From: an uncultured Clostridia bacterium
Lineage (GTDB): Bacteria > Bacillota > Clostridia > UBA1381
Length of the DNA stretch: 64,000 nt
NCBI GenBank assembly: GCA_934454035.1
Contig: CAKSFY010000001.1
Span: forward strand, 80,009 to 144,008
Direction of reading: 5' to 3'
The notes under the pieces: generated by a model
Databases searched by the model: none
The model's input: the letters and a program-made list of their open reading frames with translations, nothing else
What the model was told of the DNA's origin: nothing
Shown here: piece by piece, positions 44,251-52,471 of the stretch
Layout of the letters: each line of letters begins with the position of its first letter
Numbering within the stretch: the stretch's first letter is position 1
Program-made: the position numbers and the translations under genes

Positions 44251-45618
44251 CTAATTTTTAAGACTTTGCAGCGGTGCCGGAATACGTCCGCCTCTTTTTA
44301 TAAATTCGTCGCTTGCCGCCTTTTTTACTGCCATAACCGGGCCGCTGCCCAGCAGACCGCCAAACTCGACTGTATCGCCGACATCCTTGCCCGGTGCCGG
44401 TATGATTCTGACTGCCGTTGTTTTTGAGTTAACCATACCTATTGCCGCTTCGTCGGCAATAATTGCCGAAATTGTTGCGGCGGAGGTATCACCCGGAACA
44501 ACTATCATGTCAAGTCCGACCGAGCATACACAGGTCATGGCTTCAAGCTTTTCAAGCTGCAAAACTCCGCTTTTTGCGGCGCTTATCATTCCGGCGTCCT
44601 CGCTTACGGGAATAAAAGCTCCCGATAATCCGCCGACATATGACGATGCCATAACACCGCCTTTTTTTACTGCGTCATTTAAAAGTGCGAGCGCCGCGGT
44701 TGTTCCGTGAGTTCCGCAGGTTTCAAGTCCCATTTCCTCCAATATATATGCCACACTGTCACCGACTGCCGGAGTCGGTGCAAGCGACAGGTCAACTATT
44801 CCGAACGGAACATTTAATCTTTTTGAAGCTTCTGTTGCCACAAGCTGACCCATTCTCGTTATTTTAAATGCAGTGTTTTTTATTGTCTCGGCAACCGTTC
44901 CGAACGGTTCGCCCTTGACCTTTTCAAGCGCGCATTTTACAACTCCCGGGCCGCTTACTCCGACGTTTATAACACATTCGCCTTCGCCCTCGCCGTGAAA
45001 AGCGCCTGCCATAAACGGATTATCTTCAACCGCATTGCAGAACACCACCAGCTTGGCACAGGCAAATCCGCCGGAATCCTTTGTAAGTTCGGCTGCTTCT
45101 TTTACAACCTCGCCCATTTCTCTGACCGCGTCCATATTGATTCCTGCACGCGTAGAGCCTATGTTTACGCTTGAGCATACAATATCCGTTTCAGCCAAAG
45201 CCTTCGGAATCGATTTTATCAAAAGTTCTTCGCCCTTTGTTGTTCCTTTATGAACCAGTGCCGAAAAGCCGCCGATAAAATTCACACCGACCTTTTTCGC
45301 TGCCTTATCAAGAGTTTTGGCAAGCTTTACGCAATCGTCAACAGTCGGATTGTCAAGTGCGTCAACAATTGACGCAATCGGCGTTACCGAAATTCTTTTA
45401 TTTATAATCGGAATTCCGAACTGTTCTTCTATATCCTCGCCTGTTTTAACCAGATCTTTGGCATAAGTTGTGATTTTTTCGTAAATCTTTCCGCATGCCT
45501 TGCCAATATCGGGATCGGCGCAGCTTTTTAAGGATATACCCATTGTGATTGTTCTTATATCAAGATTTTCCTTGTCAATCATATTGATTGTTTCAAGTAT
45601 TTCAAAAGGATTAATCAT
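44251..45618 (-). CDS. PFL family (UPF0210/DUF711) protein
   Basis: 455 residues. The family is related in fold to pyruvate formate-lyase-like proteins but has no proven activity. Characteristic stretches are [50 protein letters not shown], and [25 protein letters not shown]. It is almost always encoded directly after a small ACT-domain protein of the UPF0237 family, as here (12-base gap), so the two are probably partners. It is followed by V-ATPase genes after 19 bases, so it may be cotranscribed with them. AAAGGAGG marks the start. Confidence 0.92.
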   Translation of the reverse strand: MINPFEILETINMIDKENLDIRTITMGISLKSCADPDIGKACGKIYEKITTYAKDLVKTGEDIEEQFGIPIINKRISVTPIASIVDALDNPTVDDCVKLAKTLDKAAKKVGVNFIGGFSALVHKGTTKGEELLIKSIPKALAETDIVCSSVNIGSTRAGINMDAVREMGEVVKEAAELTKDSGGFACAKLVVFCNAVEDNPFMAGAFHGEGEGECVINVGVSGPGVVKCALEKVKGEPFGTVAETIKNTAFKITRMGQLVATEASKRLNVPFGIVDLSLAPTPAVGDSVAYILEEMGLETCGTHGTTAALALLNDAVKKGGVMASSYVGGLSGAFIPVSEDAGMISAAKSGVLQLEKLEAMTCVCSVGLDMIVVPGDTSAATISAIIADEAAIGMVNSKTTAVRIIPAPGKDVGDTVEFGGLLGSGPVMAVKKAASDEFIKRGGRIPAPLQSLKN

Positions 45619-45630
45619 AGCTGCCTCCTT

Positions 45631-45894
45631 TTATATTCTATGCATTGAGGAGAACAGTTCTTCATTCTGCAAATGAATCGAAACACCTATTTTTTCTGCA
45701 ACCTCATCAAGCTTTTGTGATATTTCCTTTACGGATTTTGAGGACATATCCACCAGCATAACCATGGTAAAAAGTCCCTGCATTATGGTTTGGGAAATAT
45801 CAAGAATGTTAATATCATTCTGATAAAGTACATTGCTTACCTGTGCAATTATTCCCGTTTTGTCCTTTCCGACAACCGTTACTACAGCTTTCAT
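45631..45894 (-). CDS. ACT-domain protein (UPF0237)
   Basis: 87 residues made of one ACT domain, a small-molecule (often amino-acid) sensor. It starts MKAVVTVVGKDKTGIIAQVS and continues DINILDISQTIMQGLFTMVML, both typical of the UPF0237 family, whose members resemble the regulatory part of serine/glycine metabolism proteins. The ligand is unknown. ATG 45894 has AAAGGAG about 11 bases upstream; the frame to 45921 would begin before that site. It leads the operon that contains the V-ATPase genes. Confidence 0.9.
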   Translation of the reverse strand: MKAVVTVVGKDKTGIIAQVSNVLYQNDINILDISQTIMQGLFTMVMLVDMSSKSVKEISQKLDEVAEKIGVSIHLQNEELFSSMHRI

Positions 45895-46173
45895 ACTAAT
45901 TTGTTCTCCTTTAATTTTCAATATGTAAAATATTATTTAATTTCATATATAATAATACTATTTTTCAAAAAAATCCACCGCCATATTCAGGCATATATAT
46001 CTAATTTATATATATTTAAAGCGTTTATGTAATAATATTAATTGTTTAAGTTGTTTTTCTTTTGTTTTCTGTTGTTTTCTTTTGTTTACGCAAAAATATT
46101 AGCTAATATTCACAAAAATTGTTATAATAATCACAAACATTTGGAAGTTATTCCGACAAAATATTTAAAATAT
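45895..46173. other. AT-rich divergent intergenic region
   Basis: No gene seen. It holds the start region of the ACT-PFL-ntp operon, for which no convincing consensus promoter was found, and a T-rich tract at about 46043-46088 with two copies of TTTCTTTTGTTT separated by about 20 bases. Confidence 0.5.
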
Positions 46174-46202
46174 TTGACACAAAGCCGAAAAAGGTATATA
46201 AT
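46174..46202 (+). promoter_or_regulatory. Consensus sigma-A promoter of the thioesterase gene
   Basis: TTGACA (46174-46179), a 17-bp spacer and TATAAT (46197-46202), both perfect. Confidence 0.88.
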
Positions 46203-46232
46203 TAATGCAAAAAACACGGAGGTTTTTGGGCA

Positions 46233-46739
46233 ATGAAGGTTACAGAAAAGCAGCGAAACAGTAAAATGTGCGTTATATGCGGAATGGACAACAAATACGG
46301 AGTTCATGCTCAGTTTTATAATATGGAGGACGGCTCGGTCGTGTCACCGTTCAGATTTTCCGAATGTCATCAGAGTTATCCGGGCAGGGTTCACGGCGGA
46401 ATGATTACCGCTATGCTTGATGAAATCGGCTTAAGAGCAATATGGACAACCGAGCCCGGAGTATGGGGCGTGACAATGTCGCTCGAAACAAAGTACAGAA
46501 AACCTGTCCCGTACAATGAGGATCTTTTTGCCGTCGGAAAAGTGGTATCTTCAACGCACAGATTTATGCAAAGCGCAGCTTATATATATGACGCAGGCGG
46601 AAATCTTCTTGCAGAGGCTAAGCTAAAATACATAAAGCTGTTACCCGAGCAGATTACCGACTCCGATTATCACGAAGAAATGTGTTATTATAATAAAGAT
46701 AAAATTAAGGAAATTCCGCTTAATTTTATAAAAAAATAA
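46233..46739 (+). CDS. PaaI-like hotdog-fold thioesterase
   Basis: 168 residues with a single hotdog domain. The active-site region is GRVHGGMITAMLDEIGLRAIW near residues 51-71, where the HGG followed by an acidic residue on the long helix is the PaaI/YbaW pattern. MSLETKYRKPVPYNEDLFAVG is the facing strand. An N-terminal CVICG...G segment is common in this subgroup. Such enzymes hydrolyse acyl-CoA; the acyl chain is unknown. GGAGG lies about 11 bases before the start, and it stands alone between two promoters. Confidence 0.85.
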   Translation: MKVTEKQRNSKMCVICGMDNKYGVHAQFYNMEDGSVVSPFRFSECHQSYPGRVHGGMITAMLDEIGLRAIWTTEPGVWGVTMSLETKYRKPVPYNEDLFAVGKVVSSTHRFMQSAAYIYDAGGNLLAEAKLKYIKLLPEQITDSDYHEEMCYYNKDKIKEIPLNFIKK

Positions 46740-46741
46740 AC

Positions 46742-46770
46742 TTGCATTTGAGAATAGCATATGATATAAT
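46742..46770 (+). promoter_or_regulatory. Sigma-A promoter of the CAP-SLH locus
   Basis: TTGCAT (46742-46747), a 17-bp spacer and TATAAT (46765-46770), directly after the thioesterase stop. Confidence 0.78.
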
Positions 46771-46778
46771 TAATAGTT

Positions 46779-46819
46779 GGTACAGACTATCGTTTCGAAC
46801 CGATAGTTTTCCTGTATCC
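46779..46819 (+). other. Leader hairpin of the CAP-SLH locus
   Basis: GGTACAG ACTATCG (46779-46792) pairs with CGATAGT (46801-46807) and CTGTATCC (46812-46819), leaving a small bulge. It lies at the very 5' end of the predicted mRNA, has no T run, and probably protects the transcript. Confidence 0.55.
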
Positions 46820-46851
46820 GCAAATAACTATAAAGAGGGGATGAACATAAC

Positions 46852-47688
46852 ATGAAAAAATTTACGGCATATGTCTGTGCGGCAGCGCTCTTTCTCGGCT
46901 GTGTGCAGCTTCCGCAAAATGCGGCATATGCAATGACGGTCGTGAGCGATGCCAAGACAGCTGTCGAAAGCAGCATGGAATCGTTTCTTTCTTTGCTTGA
47001 CAAGACAGACATCGATGAAAACTTTACTCAAAGTGATCTCGAAAATCTTGTTTTTGACGCTTGCGGTTACACCGTTGACGGCAGGGTTGGGGTAGGTTTC
47101 CTTGTTGAAAAATTCAGAATTGTAAGTCCGTCGGCAGGAAATTCCGGCTATATGAGTGCTAATGTAATCATCTATCTGGATAATGCCGAAGAAGCTTATG
47201 AGGTAAAAAAGGAGTTTTCATCATCCGGAGGTCTGAGTTTAAATGACGGAAATAATGATTCCGAAAACACCGAAACTCCCGAAAATGCAAAGGATGTCTC
47301 GAATGCAAAAAAGAGCATTGCAGCAGCGAAAAGCGCCATAAGCGATGCGATTTGGGACTTCGAGGTCTCGAACAAAACCACTGCCGATGACATTTTGAGC
47401 ATGGCAAAAGCAGCAGTCGGCGAAAACAGCGGAGTTACAATCACGCTTGACAAAGCCGATTTCAAGCTGATAAAAGCAAGCACAACTATTGAGGGAACCG
47501 TTTCTGCAACACTCACACTTGTATGCGGAGGTGTATCCGACAGAGTTACGGCTGCAAAAACCGTTCCCCCGGAAGTCACCGCGGCATCAACTGCAATTGA
47601 TGAGGACAGAAGCCTGATGTCGACGTCATCGCCTACACAAACAGGACTACCGAAGACGATGTGCTTGCCGCAGCTGAAAAGGCAGTGA
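46852..47688 (+). CDS. N-terminal part of a frameshifted CAP-SLH surface protein
   Basis: The frame encodes a signal peptide (MKKFTAYVCAAALFLGCVQL..., cleaved near AYA/MT) and two copies of an unnamed domain of about 90 residues. The second copy has NKTTADDILSMAKAAVGENS. Its coding sense ends near 47614. From there the correct continuation lies in the next frame, where DVDVIAYTNRTTEDDVL resumes the third copy; the last 24 residues of this frame are therefore nonsense. A single missing base around 47614-47616 explains the break. No slippery sequence is seen, so this is a pseudogene or a sequence error. GAGGGG precedes the start. The locus has its own promoter. Confidence 0.75.
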   Translation: MKKFTAYVCAAALFLGCVQLPQNAAYAMTVVSDAKTAVESSMESFLSLLDKTDIDENFTQSDLENLVFDACGYTVDGRVGVGFLVEKFRIVSPSAGNSGYMSANVIIYLDNAEEAYEVKKEFSSSGGLSLNDGNNDSENTETPENAKDVSNAKKSIAAAKSAISDAIWDFEVSNKTTADDILSMAKAAVGENSGVTITLDKADFKLIKASTTIEGTVSATLTLVCGGVSDRVTAAKTVPPEVTAASTAIDEDRSLMSTSSPTQTGLPKTMCLPQLKRQ

Positions 47689-49028
47689 AAAACAGCTCAA
47701 AGGTTTCTTTAAAATACTTTAACAAAAAGAAAGCAACCTTTGAAGAACAGGGCGAAATTATCTGTTATCTTACACTGACTCTGGACGGCGAGGAAAGAGA
47801 GACCCGTTTTTCAGAAAAACTTCCCATACTTGTGAGAAATATACCGACAGACAAAATATCGGTAAACAAGGAAGAATGGGAGATTTTAAGACTAACCAAT
47901 ATTGAGCGCGAAAAGGTCGGCGTGAGCCTTTTGACAATGATAAATCAGCTTCAGGAGGCATGCGATATCAGAGCGGTCGAACTGGCGGAAAAGTTTTCTC
48001 ACGAAAGACCTAACGGTGAAAAACCGTTTACCGCAATAAAAGGCTTCTCATCTCCGTCCGCAAGCGAAAACATTTACAGATGTGACGCTCCTTCAATAGC
48101 TGTAACGGGTGCACGCGCAATGAACTCATGGATGAACAGCGACGGTCACAGAGCGGCTATCCTAAGGGACGGCTCTGTCTATATCGGTACCGGTACATAT
48201 GATGACAAAACCTACGGAACAGCAGTTCAGCTGTTTGCCGGCGGTATCGGTTATATGATAAAATCTGTTGTTACCGCCTCGGGCAAAACAAATTACATGG
48301 ACGAGGACGAGCTGCAAAAGGATTATCTGATCTGTACTGCGGAGGACGGACAAGTCTCGTATGTTCCGCTTGATATTGAATATCTGCACAAAACAGACAA
48401 CGGATACACCCTTAATATTCGTACTGTTGAACCGGTTGTTCTTACAATAGGCAATAATACGTCGGTCGGTGATCCCAAAAACGAGGAAATTAAAAAGGAT
48501 ACAAAATCCGAAATACCGTTTACCGATGTAAAGCCGTCAGATTATTTTGCCGAAGCTGTTTTGTGGGCGGTCAAAGGTTCTATTACCGCCGGAACAAGCG
48601 ATACTACATTTTCACCGGATCAGACCTGCACAAGAGCGCAGATTTTAACATTCTTGTGGCGCGCGGTAGGCGCTCCGAAAGCCGAAACCGCAAATCCGTT
48701 TACGGACGTTTCCGCTGACGATTATTATCATGACGCAGCAATCTGGGCATATGAAAAAGGCATGGTTTCGGGCAATAAATTCGAGGGAACCACACCCTGC
48801 ACAAGAGCCTCCACAGTTGAATACCTCTGGAAAAATGCAAATTCTCCGAAAAACACCGTTTCAAATTCATTTGAAGATGTTCCTGCGGACGCGCATTATA
48901 CCGAGGCTGTTGCGTGGGCAGTTGAAAACGGAGTTACCGCCGGAACAAGCGATACTACGTTTTCACCGGATACTATCTGTTCAAGAGGGCAGATTGTTAC
49001 ATTCTTAAAAAGAGCAGTTAACAAATAA
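47661..49028 (+). CDS. C-terminal part of the frameshifted CAP-SLH surface protein
   Basis: The frame has no own start signal (GTG 47661 lacks a ribosome binding site); true coding sense begins near 47616. It holds the rest of the third repeat domain and then a CAP/SCP domain (WEILRLTNIEREKVGVSLL, ACDIRAVELAEKFSHERP, MNSWMNSDGHRAAIL). Three SLH modules follow, from about 48520 to 49020 (FTDVKPSDYFAEAVLWAVK, then FTDVSADDYYHDAAIWAYE, then FEDVPADAHYTEAVAWAVE). The fused protein would have about 725 residues and be attached to the cell wall polymer through the SLH modules. CAP domains in bacteria have varied or unknown roles. Confidence 0.78.
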   Translation: MLAAAEKAVKNSSKVSLKYFNKKKATFEEQGEIICYLTLTLDGEERETRFSEKLPILVRNIPTDKISVNKEEWEILRLTNIEREKVGVSLLTMINQLQEACDIRAVELAEKFSHERPNGEKPFTAIKGFSSPSASENIYRCDAPSIAVTGARAMNSWMNSDGHRAAILRDGSVYIGTGTYDDKTYGTAVQLFAGGIGYMIKSVVTASGKTNYMDEDELQKDYLICTAEDGQVSYVPLDIEYLHKTDNGYTLNIRTVEPVVLTIGNNTSVGDPKNEEIKKDTKSEIPFTDVKPSDYFAEAVLWAVKGSITAGTSDTTFSPDQTCTRAQILTFLWRAVGAPKAETANPFTDVSADDYYHDAAIWAYEKGMVSGNKFEGTTPCTRASTVEYLWKNANSPKNTVSNSFEDVPADAHYTEAVAWAVENGVTAGTSDTTFSPDTICSRGQIVTFLKRAVNK

Positions 49029-49058
49029 GACTGTTAAAAAAACAAAGGAGTTTTTACA

Positions 49059-50282
49059 ATGATTAAAAAAGTATTAAGTTTATTATTATCGGCATGCATA
49101 TTATTTGCCGCATTACCATGTTCGGTTTTTGCACTCGATGAAGTGGGTGAAATTGATGCAGCAAAGAAAGCATTAAGAGCAAGTGAAAGCACAATCTTGT
49201 GCTACAACGATATGCCGCTTGAAGCATTTTTGGCTGAAGCTTCTAAAGTTCTTCCCGAGGGCAGCACCGTTAAGCTTTCAATCCCGAAAGAATCCGATTA
49301 CCGAATTTACAAAGCTACAAGCGAAAAAGACGGTTCGATTTTTGCAAATATTACATTTACTTGCGGAATTTACACCCGTCAGGATATGTATACAATGAAA
49401 ATTCCTATGCTCACGGGCGACGCGGCTGCAAATAATGCCGATAAAGAAAATCTTGCTAAAGATATGTCTGCCGCACGCGAAGTATTCAAAGGAATTTCGC
49501 TCGATCCCGATATAACCGCCGAAGGTATACTCGAAATGGCAAAAGCAGCCGTTAAAAACGGAAGTACGCTTGAGCTTACAGGCGAATTTGAAAAGGTAGA
49601 TTCAACGACAACGAAAAAGGGTTCGGCAAAATGCTTCATTAAATTTACTTTGAACAACGAAACCGATACATTAAAGGTTTACAACACACTCCGTTTGCTT
49701 GAAGAAAATCCTGCGGAAGATACAAAAACAGATGAAAACAAAACAGATGAAAACAAACCGTCTGCCCCAATAGCTTTTACTGATGTTGCAGATAGTGCAT
49801 ATTATGCAGAATCGGTAAAATGGGCAGTTGAAAAATCAATCACCTCCGGCACAAGCGATACAACTTTCTCTCCGGATCAGACCTGTACAAGAGCACAGAT
49901 TTTAACATTTTTGTGGCGTGCGGTAGGTGCTCCGAAAGCAGAAACCGCAAATCCTTTTGCAGATGTTTCCGCTGATGATTACTACTACAATGCAGCAATC
50001 TGGGCATATGAAAAAGACATGGTTTCCGGCGATAAATTCGAGGGAGCTACTCCCTGTACAAGAGCCTCCACAGTTGAATATCTCTGGAAGAATGCAGGCT
50101 CTCCCGCTGCCGGCGATGTAGGTTCATTCGATGATGTTGACGACAATGCGGAATATGCTTCTGCCGTAAACTGGGCAGTTGATGAAGAAGTTACAAGCGG
50201 GGTTTCCGATACGGAATTTGCACCCGATACAATTTGTTCAAGAGGACAGATTGTTACATTCTTAAAAAGAGCAATCGGCTAA
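49059..50282 (+). CDS. SLH surface protein, paralogue of the CAP-SLH protein
   Basis: 407 residues. A signal peptide (LSLLLSACILFAALPCSVFA/LD) is followed by two copies of the same unnamed domain, the second with DITAEGILEMAKAAVKNGST. A linker rich in D, E, N, K and T (TKTDENKTDENKPSAP) comes next. Three SLH modules from about residue 245 to the end are nearly the same as those of the upstream gene (GTSDTTFSPDQTCTRAQI in both). There is no CAP domain. AAAGGAG lies 9 bases before the start, 30 bases after the upstream gene. It is probably anchored to the cell wall like its neighbour; the unnamed domain's role is unknown. Confidence 0.88.
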   Translation: MIKKVLSLLLSACILFAALPCSVFALDEVGEIDAAKKALRASESTILCYNDMPLEAFLAEASKVLPEGSTVKLSIPKESDYRIYKATSEKDGSIFANITFTCGIYTRQDMYTMKIPMLTGDAAANNADKENLAKDMSAAREVFKGISLDPDITAEGILEMAKAAVKNGSTLELTGEFEKVDSTTTKKGSAKCFIKFTLNNETDTLKVYNTLRLLEENPAEDTKTDENKTDENKPSAPIAFTDVADSAYYAESVKWAVEKSITSGTSDTTFSPDQTCTRAQILTFLWRAVGAPKAETANPFADVSADDYYYNAAIWAYEKDMVSGDKFEGATPCTRASTVEYLWKNAGSPAAGDVGSFDDVDDNAEYASAVNWAVDEEVTSGVSDTEFAPDTICSRGQIVTFLKRAIG

Positions 50283-50294
50283 ATATCAAAAAAG

Positions 50295-50320
50295 GCGGTG
50301 TTTGACACACCGCTTTTTTT
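50295..50320 (+). terminator. Rho-independent terminator of the SLH pair
   Basis: GCGGTGT (50295-50301) pairs with ACACCGC (50307-50313) and is followed by seven T. Confidence 0.92.
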
Positions 50321-50353
50321 AGTGGATAGGAAAAAATGTTTCGGAACGCTCAA

Positions 50354-50395
50354 ACCAAACCCGACGGTGTACGTGAGTACTCCGAGCGGTTTGGT
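50354..50395. repeat. Intergenic inverted repeat of unknown type
   Basis: ACCAAACC (50354-50361) pairs with GGTTTGGT (50388-50395), with an inner GTACGTGAGTAC stem region. It is not a terminator because no T run follows. The 50282-50562 gap otherwise holds only AT-rich sequence. The look is that of a dispersed extragenic repeat, but no second copy was found in this window. Confidence 0.4.
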
Positions 50396-50561
50396 GAGGG
50401 CGCAGCAAAAAGGCATTGTAATATAATAAATTCGAAAATTTTGAGATTTTTTTCAAAAATCATTAAAACAGATTATTTTATAATGTATACTTTTCAAGTA
50501 ATATATGCCTTTTTTGCATTCCGGACTTTTTTTACATCCCCTTTTTTCATCCCATTTTACT

Positions 50562-52328
50562 TTATTCAGACCTTTGCATAAGCTGCTGCGTATATTTATC
50601 CAGCAGCTCCGTATAATATTTTTTAAAATCAATATTATCTTTCTTTATACTGTCACTGTATTCGTGTATAGTATAATTGTCATTTCCGAATTGGGCAACA
50701 TATATCGCCAGGTTTGAGCAGTGGTCGCAAATTCTTTCAAAATCGTTTATAATGTCAAGATAAGCAATTCCCACCTGAACCCAACATTCTTTATTCTGCA
50801 TACGTTTTACATTTCTGTCCTTGAGCTTTAAAGAAATGCAGTCCATAACCTCCTCCATAGGCTCAACCCTCTCGGCAAGCTTTTTGTCATTGGTTTTAAA
50901 TGAAGTGAATGCAGCTGCTATAATATCCTCCAGCAGTCTGCGGAGTACCTGTACCTCGCATTTAGCTTCGTCTGAAAGCTTTAGATTATCATTATACATA
51001 CCGAATGCCGATTCTGCAATATTCAGTGCATGGTCTCCTATGCGCTCTATATCGCTTATGGCATGAATGAACAAAGAAGCGGTATGCGATGTTGCCTCAT
51101 TGGACTTTGCCGATATTTTGGAAAGTGATGTCGCCAGTACATCCTCATAATTATCTATAAGCTTTTCATTTTTATTTATACACTTGAATTTTTTTTCGTC
51201 AAATTCATAAAGAAGATCCAAACAAAGGTCAATGTTTCCGAGTGATAAATCCGCCATCTCTCTTATCGTATTTCTGCAGGTTTCGATTGCAACGTCCGGC
51301 ATATTAAGAAGCCTGTCATCTATATGCATTATTTTACGGCTGCTTTCCTCCGGAGAGTCTTTTATTGTCTTTTCCGCAAGGAAAATAAGCTGATTCGTAA
51401 ACGGCAGCATTACAACAGTCGTGAGAACATTAAACGCAGTGTGTATTGCCGCTATCTGAAATGTGTTTACCGTCTTTGCGGCAAATGAAAACTCGAAAAA
51501 GCGACCCAGCGAATAGTATACGATTATAAACAAAGCCGCACTGATTACCTTATAATACATCTGCACAACAGCTGTTTGCTTTGCCTTTTTATTCGCATTG
51601 ACCGAAGAAATCAAAGCAGTTGTGCATGCACCGACATTTTCGCCTATCAAAATCGGGATTGCAGTACCGAACGAAATAGCCCCGGTTACGGATAATGCCT
51701 GCAAAACGCCCACCGACGCGGAACAGGATTGCAAGACGGTTGTAACGACAATTCCCACAACCACACCCAGTATCGGATTTTGGAAAATTGTCAGCATGTT
51801 TTTAAATGATTCGCTTTGCGAAAGAGGTGACATTGCATCGGTCATTACACACATACCGTACATCAATACGCCGAAGCCCAAAATAATGCTTCCGACATTT
51901 TTAACCTTATCTTTTCTGAAAAACAGCACCATAATTCCGCCGATAAATATAAGCAGCGGAGAAAAGCCCTCAGGCTTCAAAAGCTTAAATACAACGCTCG
52001 CTCCGTCCAAACCGGATAAACTCAAAAACCATGCGGTAATTGTAGTTCCTATACTTGCTCCCAAAATCACGCCTACGGTCTGCTCAAGCTGCATTATTCC
52101 CGAGTTTACAAACCCGACCAGCATTACAGTTACTGCTCCCGACGATTGTATTACCGCGGTAACAAACGTACCGAGAAGTATGCCTTTATATTTATTTGAA
52201 GTAAGCTTTTCAAGTATTTTCTCAAGTTTTCCGCCGGCACACTTTTCCAGGCTGTCACCCATTACATTCATTCCGTAAAGGAACATTCCCAATCCGCCCA
52301 AAAGCGAAATTATATTAAACACAGTCAT
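50562..52328 (-). CDS. Na/phosphate symporter family protein with PhoU-like domain
   Basis: About 588 residues. The N-terminal 310 or so residues contain two NptA/PNaS repeats. Each has a QSS motif: TAVIQSSGAVTVMLVGFVN in the first and TTVLQSCSASVGVLQAL in the second, where the second serine is replaced by Cys. About eight membrane segments follow from this. The C-terminal 240 residues form a PhoU-like helical domain (ISDIERIGDHALNIAESAF and DFERICDHCSNLAIYVAQ). It is probably a sodium-coupled phosphate importer or exporter. GTG 52337 lies upstream, but ATG 52328 has AGGAG at 8 bases. Confidence 0.88.
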   Translation of the reverse strand: MTVFNIISLLGGLGMFLYGMNVMGDSLEKCAGGKLEKILEKLTSNKYKGILLGTFVTAVIQSSGAVTVMLVGFVNSGIMQLEQTVGVILGASIGTTITAWFLSLSGLDGASVVFKLLKPEGFSPLLIFIGGIMVLFFRKDKVKNVGSIILGFGVLMYGMCVMTDAMSPLSQSESFKNMLTIFQNPILGVVVGIVVTTVLQSCSASVGVLQALSVTGAISFGTAIPILIGENVGACTTALISSVNANKKAKQTAVVQMYYKVISAALFIIVYYSLGRFFEFSFAAKTVNTFQIAAIHTAFNVLTTVVMLPFTNQLIFLAEKTIKDSPEESSRKIMHIDDRLLNMPDVAIETCRNTIREMADLSLGNIDLCLDLLYEFDEKKFKCINKNEKLIDNYEDVLATSLSKISAKSNEATSHTASLFIHAISDIERIGDHALNIAESAFGMYNDNLKLSDEAKCEVQVLRRLLEDIIAAAFTSFKTNDKKLAERVEPMEEVMDCISLKLKDRNVKRMQNKECWVQVGIAYLDIINDFERICDHCSNLAIYVAQFGNDNYTIHEYSDSIKKDNIDFKKYYTELLDKYTQQLMQRSE

Positions 52329-52405
52329 TGCAATCACTCCTAAAATGCGGCGGAACTGTTCGCTCTAGAAATATATTTGTCATTAGTATAGCACATATTA
52401 TATAT

Positions 52406-52434
52406 ATTTTATCATATTAAACCGTTATCGTCAA
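52406..52434 (-). promoter_or_regulatory. Sigma-A promoter of the Na/phosphate transporter
   Basis: On the minus strand TTGACG (52429-52434), a 17-bp spacer and TAAAAT (52406-52411). No Pho box was recognised. Confidence 0.65.
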
Positions 52435-52471
52435 CCAATAATTTTCCGGTCAAAAATACAAATAATCAGGT

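Noticed and set aside
46786..46808. TTTCGAACC string that recalls a tRNA T-loop
   Set aside because: No acceptor, D or anticodon arm. It is explained by the leader hairpin.
47605..47625. Programmed -1 frameshift in the CAP-SLH gene
   Set aside because: There is no slippery heptamer or downstream stem at the switch point. A base loss or sequence error is simpler.
50336..50581. Open frame of 81 codons after the SLH pair terminator
   Set aside because: No ribosome binding site, a hydrophobic AT-rich end, overlap with the Na/phosphate gene and an inverted repeat inside it. It reads as non-coding.
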